In this document: piece by piece, positions 1-7,996 of the stretch
Position numbering within the stretch: position 1 is the stretch's first letter
How the letters are laid out: every line of letters begins with the position of its first letter
NCBI RefSeq assembly: GCF_000337915.1
Contig: NZ_AOJE01000005.1
Coordinates: forward strand, 27,636-72,067
Length of the DNA: 44,432 nucleotides
Reading direction: 5' to 3'
Source of the DNA: Halorubrum saccharovorum DSM 1137
GTDB taxonomy: Archaea; Halobacteriota; Halobacteria; Halobacteriales; Haloferacaceae
Position numbers and translations under genes: made by a program
Notes under the pieces: generated by a model
Database searches by the model: none
What the model saw: the letters and a program-made list of their open reading frames with translations, nothing else
What the model was told of the DNA's origin: nothing

Positions 1-73
1 GATCGGGTTCGGGCGCCCTCGGAGCGTGAGAACCGATCAGACGTTTCAAGTCCGCCAGCGCGTCATACCACCC

Positions 74-1087
74 ATGGACGGGAGCCAGCGGCGGGGACTG
101 ATCATCGGCGGGATCGCGGCGCTCGCGGTCCTCGCCGTCCTCTTCGTCGTCGTCGGAGCGGACCGCGTGATCGAGACGCTGCTCTCGGCGGACCCGGCCC
201 TGGTCGCGGCGACGTTCGGGTTCGCGCTCTGCTGGCTGGTCGCCTGGAGCCTCATGCTCCGGACCGTGCTCGGCTCGCTCGACGTCCCCCTCTCGGTCGC
301 CACAGCGTTCCTCGTGTACTCCGGGGCCGTGTTCGCCAACAACGTGACCCCGTTCGGGCAGGCGGGCGGCGAGCCGGTGGCGGCCGCGCTCATCTCTCGG
401 GTCTCCGGGTCGCGCTACGAGACGGGGCTCGTCGGAATCGCCAGCGTCGACGTGCTCAACGTCGTCCCCTCGATTTCGATCGTGCTCCTCGGCGTCGGCT
501 ACTACGCGACCACCGCGGCGGTCGGCGAGCGCCTCGAAGTCGCCGTCGCGGTCGCCGTGGCGCTGATCGCGGCGATCGTCACGGCGATCGCCCTCGGCTG
601 GCGGTACCGGAGCGCCGTCGTCGACCGCCTCCCGAGCGCGGTCGGTCGGCTGGCCGGGCGGTTGGACCGGTTCGACGCCGACACGGTCGCGGCGGGGATC
701 GCCACCCGGCTGCGGAACTTCTTCGACGACATCGAGCGCGTCGGTACGAGTCCCGGGCGGCTGGCCGCCGCAGTCGGGCTCTCGCTCTCCGGCTGGCTGT
801 TTCAGGCGGCCGCGCTCACGGTCGCGTTCGCCGCCGTCGGCCACCAGGTCTCGCCGGTGATACCGCTGTTCGCCGTCCCGCTGGCGTACGTCGCGGGCGC
901 GACCCCGCTCCCCGGCGGACTCGGCGGGATCGAGGCGGCGTTCGTCGCGCTTCTCGTCCCGACGACGGGCGTCTCGGCGTCGGCGGTCACCGCCGCCGTG
1001 CTCGTCTTCCGCGGCGGCGTCTACTGGATGCCGGTGGCGATCGGCGGCGTGTCGGCGTCGGTGCTCGGCGTCCGCACGGTTCGATGA
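74..1087 (+). CDS. UPF0104/YbhN-like (LPG synthase transmembrane domain) integral membrane protein
   Basis: A polytopic membrane protein of about 337 residues with roughly eight hydrophobic segments. It carries the two loop signatures of the lysylphosphatidylglycerol synthase transmembrane/UPF0104 family: NNVTPFGQAGGEP near residue 90 and TPLPGGLGGIEA near residue 280. The bacterial LPG synthase catalytic domain is absent, so this is the stand-alone transmembrane (flippase-like) version common in archaea; its substrate is unknown. I chose ATG at 74 (MDGSQRRG) because the following residues run straight into the first membrane helix. An in-frame GTG at 26 would add a polar stretch of 16 residues. 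No operon partner is visible; the kinase gene begins 128 nt downstream. Confidence 0.85.
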   Translation: MDGSQRRGLIIGGIAALAVLAVLFVVVGADRVIETLLSADPALVAATFGFALCWLVAWSLMLRTVLGSLDVPLSVATAFLVYSGAVFANNVTPFGQAGGEPVAAALISRVSGSRYETGLVGIASVDVLNVVPSISIVLLGVGYYATTAAVGERLEVAVAVAVALIAAIVTAIALGWRYRSAVVDRLPSAVGRLAGRLDRFDADTVAAGIATRLRNFFDDIERVGTSPGRLAAAVGLSLSGWLFQAAALTVAFAAVGHQVSPVIPLFAVPLAYVAGATPLPGGLGGIEAAFVALLVPTTGVSASAVTAAVLVFRGGVYWMPVAIGGVSASVLGVRTVR

Positions 1088-1215
1088 GTTCGCCTCGGTC
1101 GGCCGGGTGACCCCGCCGGCCGTCCGGACGCGGGGGACAGCTGGCGTCCGGAATGAATGTAGCAGCGTCCGACAGGGTCACTTTTGTCGGTGGGGTCGCT
1201 ATCCCGGACGTTATC

Positions 1216-2397
1216 ATGGGCGACGAGGCTCGCAGCGCGATGGCGGCCCGGGAGCGACTCTACGAGGTGATGGACCGGGACCTGCCGTTCGAGGAGAAGG
1301 CGACGCTGGCGCTCTCCGTCGGGGAGGAGTACTTGCGCGTGGAGAACGGGCACCTGACGCGGATCGACAGCGAAAGCGACTACTGGAAGGCGATCGCCAG
1401 CACGGACTCGGCGGACGGGCGGTTTCCGTCCGGGCTCAAGTTGGACCTCGGGACCACCTACTGTCGCCGCACCGTCGGCGGCGAGAGCCCCGTCAGGCTG
1501 CACGACGCGCCGAATCAGGGATGGGACGACGACCCCGCGTTCGAGCGACACGGACTGCGCTGTTACCACGGCAGCACGCTCACCGTCGACGACGAGCTCT
1601 TCGGAACGCTGTGTTTCGTCTCCCCGGAGCCGCGCGCGGAGCCATTTTCCGACGGGGAAACGCTGTTCGCGGAGCTGATCGCGAGGATGTTGGAAACGGA
1701 GCTTCAAGAGGAGCGGACGGAGGCGAAGATCGACCGGCTCGACCAGTTCGCTAGCGTCGTCTCTCACGACCTCAGAAGCCCGCTGAACGTCGCGCAGGGA
1801 CGCGTCGACATCGAACGCTCGACCCGCGACAGCGACAACCTGGAGATCGCCGCGCGGTCGTTAGACCGGATGGAGGACCTGATCGCCGACGTCCTCACGG
1901 TGGCCAGACAGGGACACGAGATCGAGGAGACGGGGCTCGTCTCGCTCGACGCGATCGCCGAGGGGTGCTGGGACGCGGTCCGGACCGGCGACGCGACCCT
2001 GACCGTCGGGGAGGATCTACGCTTCAAGGCGGACCCCGACCGCCTCCGACAGCTCTTCGAGAACCTGTTCCGGAACAGTGTGGAGCATGGCTCCACTGGC
2101 AGCCGGGCGGGGCCCGGCGACAGCGTGGAACACGGGGGATCCGACGTGTCGGTCCGCGTCGGAGCGCTCGGCGACGGAGACGGGTTCTACGTCGAAGACG
2201 ACGGCCCCGGAATCCCGGCGTCCGATCGGGAGCGAGTGTTCGAGACGGGGTACACGACCGGAACGGAGGGAATCGGACTCGGACTCGCGATCGTCGAGGG
2301 CGTCGTCGACGCACACGGGTGGACGATCACGGCCGGAGAAAGCGCCGACGGCGGCGCGCGGTTCGAGGTGTCCGGTGTGGTCGTTCCGCCGGGCTGA
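1216..2397 (+). CDS. Sensor histidine kinase with N-terminal GAF-like domain
   Basis: A soluble histidine kinase of 393 residues. Residues about 25-160 form a GAF-like sensor. A coiled linker then leads to the HisKA dimerisation helix with the phospho-acceptor His184 in SHDLRSPLN. The HATPase_c domain follows: N-box at NLFRNSVEHG, G1 box at DDGPGIP, G2 box at GIGLGLAI. There is no membrane segment and no receiver domain. The N-box is followed by an insertion that repeats the SVEHG motif. I start at ATG 1216 (MGDEARSA); an upstream ATG at 1153 would add 21 residues unlike a domain start. No response regulator lies nearby, so its partner is unknown. The GAF domain suggests a cytoplasmic small-molecule, light or redox signal, but the ligand cannot be told. 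Confidence 0.88.
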   Translation: MGDEARSAMAARERLYEVMDRDLPFEEKATLALSVGEEYLRVENGHLTRIDSESDYWKAIASTDSADGRFPSGLKLDLGTTYCRRTVGGESPVRLHDAPNQGWDDDPAFERHGLRCYHGSTLTVDDELFGTLCFVSPEPRAEPFSDGETLFAELIARMLETELQEERTEAKIDRLDQFASVVSHDLRSPLNVAQGRVDIERSTRDSDNLEIAARSLDRMEDLIADVLTVARQGHEIEETGLVSLDAIAEGCWDAVRTGDATLTVGEDLRFKADPDRLRQLFENLFRNSVEHGSTGSRAGPGDSVEHGGSDVSVRVGALGDGDGFYVEDDGPGIPASDRERVFETGYTTGTEGIGLGLAIVEGVVDAHGWTITAGESADGGARFEVSGVVVPPG

Positions 2398-2495
2398 GTG
2401 TCAGCGGCGGGGTCTCCGGTCGGTGCCGGTCGGCGACGAGCGCGCGTTAACTGCGGAGTGTTCCGTCGACCACGAGGAGCGATGTCACGGATAAG

Positions 2496-2502
2496 TATTA
2501 TA
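2496..2502 (+). promoter_or_regulatory. TATA-like box of the 2530 small gene
   Basis: TATTATA in an AT-rich patch, centred about 30 nt before the ATG at 2530. This fits a nearly leaderless transcript and favours that start over the in-frame ATG at 2482, which lies upstream of the box. Confidence 0.5.
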
Positions 2503-2529
2503 CAATTGTGGCGTCCAAACTGTCATTCG

Positions 2530-2712
2530 ATGATTGGTGCGTCTGTTCAACGACTTGCTATCCTGTTGGGCGTGATCGCTTGCTTCGGGGCGATCCGCAC
2601 CTACGGACAGGGGTTCGGCCTCGTCTGGCCGTATCGAGCTCTAATGTGGATCGCGGCGATCGTCGGACTCTACGGGTTTTACCTGTCCCGCGAAGAGCCG
2701 GTCTCTCGGTGA
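2530..2712 (+). CDS. Small two-helix membrane protein, unknown function
   Basis: A 60-residue protein with two predicted membrane helices (about residues 5-22 and 33-52) separated by a short polar loop, ending in a charged tail (SREEPVSR). The start is placed at ATG 2530 because a TATA-like box sits about 27-34 nt upstream. An in-frame ATG at 2482 would include a polar segment lying over the box. I do not recognise a family. The gene stands alone between the kinase and a repeat-containing spacer. Confidence 0.55.
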   Translation: MIGASVQRLAILLGVIACFGAIRTYGQGFGLVWPYRALMWIAAIVGLYGFYLSREEPVSR

Positions 2713-2804
2713 ACCGCCCGCCCGCGACAGCAACAAGCGATGAAGCCCGTGTCCGGGTTCATTGGCCGATATGTGTGTCTACTTGCGAGTGAGATAAACC
2801 ACAG

Positions 2805-2852
2805 TACAGCCGCGTTCGGGATCGTCTGTACAGCCGCGTTCGGGATCGTCTG
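2805..2852. repeat. Perfect 24-nt tandem duplication
   Basis: Two identical head-to-tail 24-nt copies (2805-2828 and 2829-2852) beginning TACAGCCGCG, in the non-coding spacer between the small membrane gene and the DUF2070 gene. I see no other structure in 2713-2905. Confidence 0.9.
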
Positions 2853-2905
2853 CGTTACTCGTCGAGGGTTCCATAGGGGGCGAATCAACGCCCCCGTTTC
2901 ATCGG

Positions 2906-4561
2906 TCAGAAGAACAGCCAGATGACGAGCAGCGCGTACAGCACCACGAGCGCGATGATCGTCAGCCGGATCAGGATGTTGACGCTGAACACGAGCCCGT
3001 TGTAGTCATTTTTCAGGAGCTTGAGCGGCTGAGTCCGCCGGCTGGCCAGACCGACCGTCGCGGGGGCCACCTCGTCGGTCGCGCGCTCGACCGCCTCGGT
3101 CAGGGCGTCGATGTCGGACCGCGTCGTGTTCGCGAGCTCGTGGATGGAGGCGTGGGTGTCAGTCGAGAAGATCAGGACCTCGTCGAACGACTCGCGGTAG
3201 TCGGCCGCCAGCTCCCGCACGTCCGGCGTGACCCCGTTCGTGTCGATCCCCATGAAAAGGACTTCTTGGCCGCCGACCGACTCGACGACCGCGGTGACGT
3301 CTTGGTCCGCGCGGCGGACCGCGAAGCCCGCCGCGTAGTCGGAAAGCGGCGCGTCGGCGAGCCGGTCGCGGAAGTCGTCGAAGTGGCGCTTCAGTCGGTC
3401 CGCCTCGGAGGAACCGTACAGCACCTCCTTCTCCGGGCCGTTCTGGAGGTCGTGTTTGTGGAGGTCCACGAGTAGCACCTCGGACTCGTCGACGCCGCTC
3501 ATGAACACGCCCGTGTCGTAGTCGTCGATCCCCTCGCCGTGGAGGAAGATAACCTGCTTGTCGCCGATCCGTCGGCCGTAAAACTCGATCTCGCCGTAGT
3601 CGTGGTGTATCAGCCGCGACGCGCGAGCGACGCGCTCGGGATCGGCGACGGCGTCGAGGATCTTCGCGGCGTCGTCCGGGTTCGAGAGGTCCTCCTTGTG
3701 CGTGCAGGGAACGTGGAGGAAGAACCCGTTCTCGCCCTCGCTGCCGTCGTTCAGGGCGTCGATGACGTTCCCGCTCAGCTGGCCTCCCCCGAACCCGCCG
3801 AGCGGGCCGGGGTGGACCCACGGCGCGGCGAGCGTCAGCCGGTCGCCGTTGTCGATCGCGAGCGTCTCGACGGCGGGCTCGGCCTCGACGCCCAGATCGA
3901 GCGAGGCGCGGTCGTTCCGCAGGATGCCGGAGGTGAGTTCGAACGCGGAGACGTCGGTGTTGCTCCGGATGAGGTAGTCGACGATCCCGAGCACCAACAC
4001 GAGGAACGCCGCCGCGATGAGCAGCGAGGCGAACGCGAACACGTGGCGGTACGTCGAGAACCCGAGATCACCGCCGGCCAACGCGTAGAACGCGACGATC
4101 AGCGCTGCCGGCTCCGCGAGCGCGACGACGAGGATCCGCTTGTAGCGGTCGATACCCGTCGAGACGACGAGCACGAGGATGTTGATCAGGTAGACCGTGA
4201 TGAAGAGGAGCCAGACGATGCTCCACGCGTTCCCCACGTCGTTGGCGCCGGAGAGGACCAACGCGTAGACGAAGGTGACGAACTGGTTCGTCAGGGCCAG
4301 GAAGAAGCTCCACGTCCGCGGATACCGCGGGAGGACGCGGTGGAACAGCTCCCCCGCGAACAGGAAGGGAAGCAGGAAGAGCACCACCACGACCGGGAGG
4401 AGGGTCGACGGCTCCGGGGATAGCGGCGTGAACTCCGAGACGGCGACGAACGCGACGACGCTGTAGACGACCCCGAGGACCGCCATCGCGGGGAGCTGTC
4501 GCGAAAGCGGCGGGACGCTGAACACCAGCCGTTGGAAGACGTCGACGTTGTCCGCGCCCAT
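2906..4561 (-). CDS. DUF2070 family membrane protein
   Basis: A 551-residue protein matching the archaeal DUF2070 family in size and layout. There is an N-terminal block of about six or seven membrane helices (residues 25-215), a long soluble domain rich in His and Asp (HPGPLGGFGGG near residue 250, LVDLHKHDLQNG near 370, STDTHASIHEL near 465), and one C-terminal helix. The scattered conserved His/Asp residues suggest a metal-dependent or hydrolytic soluble domain, but the biochemical role is not known. Its ATG directly follows the stop codon of the glycosyltransferase upstream on the same strand (0 nt gap), so the two are very probably translated from one message. Confidence 0.85.
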   Translation of the reverse strand: MGADNVDVFQRLVFSVPPLSRQLPAMAVLGVVYSVVAFVAVSEFTPLSPEPSTLLPVVVVLFLLPFLFAGELFHRVLPRYPRTWSFFLALTNQFVTFVYALVLSGANDVGNAWSIVWLLFITVYLINILVLVVSTGIDRYKRILVVALAEPAALIVAFYALAGGDLGFSTYRHVFAFASLLIAAAFLVLVLGIVDYLIRSNTDVSAFELTSGILRNDRASLDLGVEAEPAVETLAIDNGDRLTLAAPWVHPGPLGGFGGGQLSGNVIDALNDGSEGENGFFLHVPCTHKEDLSNPDDAAKILDAVADPERVARASRLIHHDYGEIEFYGRRIGDKQVIFLHGEGIDDYDTGVFMSGVDESEVLLVDLHKHDLQNGPEKEVLYGSSEADRLKRHFDDFRDRLADAPLSDYAAGFAVRRADQDVTAVVESVGGQEVLFMGIDTNGVTPDVRELAADYRESFDEVLIFSTDTHASIHELANTTRSDIDALTEAVERATDEVAPATVGLASRRTQPLKLLKNDYNGLVFSVNILIRLTIIALVVLYALLVIWLFF

Positions 4562-5593
4562 CTACGACACCCCGTAGATCTCCTCCAACTCGTCTATCGT
4601 GCGCTCGACCGAGTAGCCCTCGACCGCCGCGCGCGTCGGCCTGTCGCCGTCCAGGCAGTCGACGACGGCGCGCTCCATGTCGTCGATATCGCCGTGTTCG
4701 AACCGAGCACCGTTGTCGTCGCCGATGGTGCGGTCGAACGGGGGCACGTCGGCGGCGGCGACCGGGGTCCCGCAGGCGTTCGCCTCCAGCGTCGAAAGCC
4801 CGAGCGTGTCGCAGGTCGAGGCGGTGACGAAGACGTCGAGCGCGGAGTAGAACGCCGGGAGGTCCTCTCGCGGGAGGAAATCGCGGAATCGGACGTTCTC
4901 CGGCGCCCCCGCTTCGAGGTCGTCCCGGACCGGTCCCTCGCCGACCAGTTCGAACCGGAGGTCCGGCCGCCGGTCGGCCAGCCGGAGAATCTCGTCGACG
5001 TGTTTCTTCCGGGTCATCCGGCCGCTGTACCCCACCGTCGGCTCGTCGCTCTCGAACCGCGAGTCGCTCACGGGGCGGAACGTGTCCGTCTCGATGCCGA
5101 CCGGGAGCTTCCGCGGCGTCACGTCTCGGCGGATCCGAGAGGTGGACGCGGTGACGCAGTCGAACGACCGGAGAAAGCGGTTCTCGTAGGTCACGTACGC
5201 CCGCCCGGCGATCCCCGCCAGCGACTCCAGTTTCAGCCCCTGCACGAAGTAGTCCTCCACGGGAGTGTGGTGGGTGTACACGGATTTGACGCCGCGCTTC
5301 TTCGCGTAGCGGCGCCCCATCAGCCCGGTGGAGGCCGGTCCGTGACAGTGAACCACGTCCAAGTCGGGCAGCGTCGAGAGGCGCCGGTACAGCGGGACGC
5401 GGTACTGACGGTAGAAGGGGTTCGGAAGCGACGGCACGGGGACCTCGCGCTCGTCGGGCTCGTGGCTGCTCGCCGGGTAGACGACGTACACGTCGTGACC
5501 CCGGTCTTCGAGCCGGTCCCGCCACGCGCGGATCGTGTACGTCACGCCGTCGATGCCGGGGAAGTAGCTGTCAGTGAAGAATCCGATGTTCAT
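4562..5593 (-). CDS. GT4-family glycosyltransferase
   Basis: A 343-residue GT-B glycosyltransferase. The N-terminal Rossmann half opens with MNIGFFTDSYFPGIDGVTY, typical of GT4 enzymes. The C-terminal half contains VGYSGRMTRKK and the donor-binding stretch TLGLSTLEANACGTPV. The closest general resemblance is to diacylglycerol or inositol glycosyltransferases, so glycolipid or surface-glycan synthesis at the inner membrane face is likely; donor and acceptor cannot be told. I start at 5593 (MNIGFF): the in-frame extension to 5905 is Arg-rich and unlike this acidic proteome. The stop codon abuts the ATG of the DUF2070 gene. Confidence 0.87.
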   Translation of the reverse strand: MNIGFFTDSYFPGIDGVTYTIRAWRDRLEDRGHDVYVVYPASSHEPDEREVPVPSLPNPFYRQYRVPLYRRLSTLPDLDVVHCHGPASTGLMGRRYAKKRGVKSVYTHHTPVEDYFVQGLKLESLAGIAGRAYVTYENRFLRSFDCVTASTSRIRRDVTPRKLPVGIETDTFRPVSDSRFESDEPTVGYSGRMTRKKHVDEILRLADRRPDLRFELVGEGPVRDDLEAGAPENVRFRDFLPREDLPAFYSALDVFVTASTCDTLGLSTLEANACGTPVAAADVPPFDRTIGDDNGARFEHGDIDDMERAVVDCLDGDRPTRAAVEGYSVERTIDELEEIYGVS

Positions 5594-5934
5594 GCGAGGG
5601 CTGACCGTGTCGTCTGTCGCGCGTCGCCGTCGGGGCACTCGTCTCCGTCGGACGGACGGGCCGATCGGTCGTCGACCGGTGTGAAGGCCGCGGAAACGCC
5701 GCCGCGCCCGGGCCGTTCCGCAGCGCCGTCGTGTACTGACTGTGCCACGGTTGCTACGCCGCGGTTTTCCTCGGACGTGCATCAACATTTTCATTCCGTG
5801 TCGCGCGCGACGCGCCCGCTTCCGTCGCGGTCGCGCGCAGCGGCGCACCCGCTCGTCGACGGGCGTCGGTGTCGACGTCGGTGTCGCCGACCCACGGCCC
5901 CACAATTAATCACCCGGCGCGCGAACGCCCGCCC
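5594..5934. other. Divergent intergenic region between glycosyltransferase and nnr
   Basis: About 340 nt without a convincing gene. All open frames here encode Arg-rich composition typical of antisense frames in high-GC DNA. An ACAATTAATC stretch near 5911-5920 lies about 20-25 nt before the nnr ATG and could be its TATA region. I see no clear box for the glycosyltransferase and no RNA gene. Confidence 0.5.
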
Positions 5935-7407
5935 ATGATCACCACCGATCGGATGGCGGCCGTCGACGCCAACGCCGCCGCCCTCGGCGTCCCGCGGAAG
6001 CAGCTGATGGAGTCGTCGGGTAACGCGGTCGCCCGCGAGGTCCGAGCGCTCGCCGACCCCGGCGCGAGCGTCGAGCTCCTCTGCGGACGCGGGAACAACG
6101 GCGGGGACGCGTTCGTCGCGGCGCGCTTCCTCTCCGCGTACGACGCGACCGTCAGCCTGCTCGGGCGTCCCGAGTCGATCCGGACCGAGATCGCGCGCGA
6201 GAACTGGGACGCCCTCGAGAACAGCGAGATTCCGGCCGAGACCGTCACCGACGCCGTCGACCTCGCGCTCGACGACCCGGACGTGATCGTCGACGCGATG
6301 CTCGGGAGCGGGGTCACCGGCGCGCTCCGGGAGCCGGAGCGGACCGCCGCGAGACTGACGAACGAGAGCGACGCCGCGGTCGTCGCCGTCGACGTGCCCT
6401 CCGGGGTCGACGCCGACACCGGAAAGCCGGCCGCTGGCGAGGCGGGAGTCGCGGGCGAGGCGGGGGCCGCCGACCCGGTCGCGGTCGACGCCGACCGCGT
6501 CGTCACCTTCCACGACGAGAAGCCCGGACTGGCGGCGCTCGACGCGGACGTGACCGTCGCGGACATCGGGATCCCGACCGCGGCGGAGCGGTTCACCGGC
6601 CCCGGCGACCTGCTCGGGATCGCGCGCGATCCGACCTCGCACAAGGGCGAGAACGGCGAGGTGCTGGTGATCGGCGGCGGCCCGTACACCGGCGCGCCCT
6701 CGCTTTCGGCCCGGTCGGCGCTCAGAACCGGGGCCGACCTCGTGCGCGTCGCGTGCCCGGAGACGGTCGCGCGGACGGTGCAGGGGTACTCCGCCGACCT
6801 GATCGTCCGCGGGCTCCCGGGCGACCGGATCGGCCCCGCCCACGTCGACCGCGCGCTGGAGCTCGCCGCCGGCAACGACGTGGTCGTGCTCGGTCCGGGG
6901 CTCGGCGACGGCGACGGGACGCGCGAGTTCGTCCGGCGGTTCCTGTCGCGGTACGACGGGCGCGCGGTCGTCGACGCCGACGCGCTGCGGGTCGTCCCGG
7001 AGGTCGACACCGACGCCGAGCTGATCTGTACGCCGCACCAGGGCGAGCTGGTCGGGATGGGCGGCGAAACGGCGGACGACCCCGACGAACGCGCGGCGCT
7101 CGTGCGGTCGTTCGCAGCCGAGATCGGTCACACCCTCCTCGTGAAGGGCGCGAAGGACGTGGTCACGGACGGCGACTCGGTCCGGCTGAACCGCACGGGC
7201 AACCCGGGGATGACCGTCGGCGGGACCGGCGACGTGCTCGCCGGCGCGGTGGGCGCGCTCGCGGCCGTGACCGACCCGTTCCACGCGGCCGCGGTCGGGA
7301 CGTACGTCAACGGGCTGGCCGGCGACGCGGCGGCCGACGACATGGGGTACGGCCTCGTGGCGACGGACTTAATCGACCGGATTCCCGAGGCGATGCGTGA
7401 TGAGTGA
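5935..7407 (+). CDS. nnr: Bifunctional NAD(P)H-hydrate epimerase / ADP-dependent NAD(P)H-hydrate dehydratase
   Basis: A 490-residue fusion protein that repairs hydrated NAD(P)H. The N-terminal YjeF_N epimerase half (about 1-215) shows MESSGNAVARE, GRGNNGGDAFVAAR and the VDAMLGSGVTG motif. The C-terminal YjeF_C dehydratase half (about 225-490) has HKGENGEVLVIGGG, TPHQGELVGM and the substrate-binding NPGMTVGGTGDVLAG. Length fits the usual fused bacterial/archaeal enzyme. A Gly/Ala-rich linker near residues 163-182 repeats GEAG. The ATG at 5935 gives the family's usual N-terminus. Its end overlaps the moaC start by 8 nt, so the two are probably co-transcribed. Confidence 0.94.
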   Translation: MITTDRMAAVDANAAALGVPRKQLMESSGNAVAREVRALADPGASVELLCGRGNNGGDAFVAARFLSAYDATVSLLGRPESIRTEIARENWDALENSEIPAETVTDAVDLALDDPDVIVDAMLGSGVTGALREPERTAARLTNESDAAVVAVDVPSGVDADTGKPAAGEAGVAGEAGAADPVAVDADRVVTFHDEKPGLAALDADVTVADIGIPTAAERFTGPGDLLGIARDPTSHKGENGEVLVIGGGPYTGAPSLSARSALRTGADLVRVACPETVARTVQGYSADLIVRGLPGDRIGPAHVDRALELAAGNDVVVLGPGLGDGDGTREFVRRFLSRYDGRAVVDADALRVVPEVDTDAELICTPHQGELVGMGGETADDPDERAALVRSFAAEIGHTLLVKGAKDVVTDGDSVRLNRTGNPGMTVGGTGDVLAGAVGALAAVTDPFHAAAVGTYVNGLAGDAAADDMGYGLVATDLIDRIPEAMRDE

Positions 7408-7936
7408 CGAGCGCGCGGACGACCCCCCCGGCGAGCCGACCGACCGCCCCGCCGACGACCTGACCCACACCGACGCGTCCGGCGAGGTCCGGATGGTCGA
7501 CGTGGGCGACAAGCCCGACACGAGCCGCCGCGCGGTCGCGCGCGGCGAGATCCGGCTGACGCCCTCGACGATCGCGGCCGTCGAGGCCGACGAGGTCGGG
7601 AAGGGCGACGTGCTCGCGACCGCCCGCGTGGGTGCGGTGCAGGCCGTCAAACACACTTGGGAGGCGATCCCGATGTGCCACCAGATCCCGATCACGAACG
7701 TCGACACCGACTTCGCGGTCTGCGACGACCGGATCGAGCTGACGGTGGCGGTGGAGACGACCGGGAAGACCGGCTGCGAGATGGAGGCGCTGGAGGGCGT
7801 GACCACCGGACTCAACGTGGTCTGGGACATGGTGAAGGCCGCGGAGAAGGACGACGACGGCGGCTATCCCGACACCGGAATCTCGGGCGTCGAGGTCGTC
7901 GCGAAGGAGAAGCGGGCGCTCGGCGGCGACGACTGA
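7400..7936 (+). CDS. moaC: Cyclic pyranopterin monophosphate synthase MoaC
   Basis: A 178-residue MoaC, which converts the GTP-derived intermediate made by MoaA to cyclic pyranopterin monophosphate in molybdenum cofactor synthesis. Recognised by MVDVGDKPDTSRRAVA, the IPMCHQIPIT motif carrying the catalytic His region, and TGCEMEALEGVT. A short acidic N-terminal extension of about 25 residues precedes the conserved domain. Start is ATG 7400, inside the nnr 3' end; a GTG at 7397 is in the same frame. MoaC would serve the molybdopterin formate dehydrogenase encoded 1.9 kb away. The stop codon lies in a short tandem duplication. Confidence 0.95.
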   Translation: MSDERADDPPGEPTDRPADDLTHTDASGEVRMVDVGDKPDTSRRAVARGEIRLTPSTIAAVEADEVGKGDVLATARVGAVQAVKHTWEAIPMCHQIPITNVDTDFAVCDDRIELTVAVETTGKTGCEMEALEGVTTGLNVVWDMVKAAEKDDDGGYPDTGISGVEVVAKEKRALGGDD

Positions 7937-7968
7937 GAGCGCAATCGGCGACTGAGAGCGCCCGCGGC
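7931..7968. repeat. 19-nt tandem duplication across the moaC stop codon
   Basis: Two copies of a 19-nt unit starting GACTGAGAGCGC (7931-7949 and 7950-7968), differing at a few bases near the end. The first copy contains the moaC TGA stop; the second is non-coding. Confidence 0.75.
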
Positions 7969-7996
7969 GCCCGAGCGCCGAACTGCGGACTGCACC

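Noticed and set aside
2740-2925. 61-codon plus-strand frame covering the 24-nt repeat
   Set aside because: Basic and repetitive with no promoter or motif; it runs into the antisense of the DUF2070 gene.
5594-5905. N-terminal extension of the glycosyltransferase
   Set aside because: Arg-rich, unlike haloarchaeal proteins. The family's N-terminus is MNIGFF at 5593.
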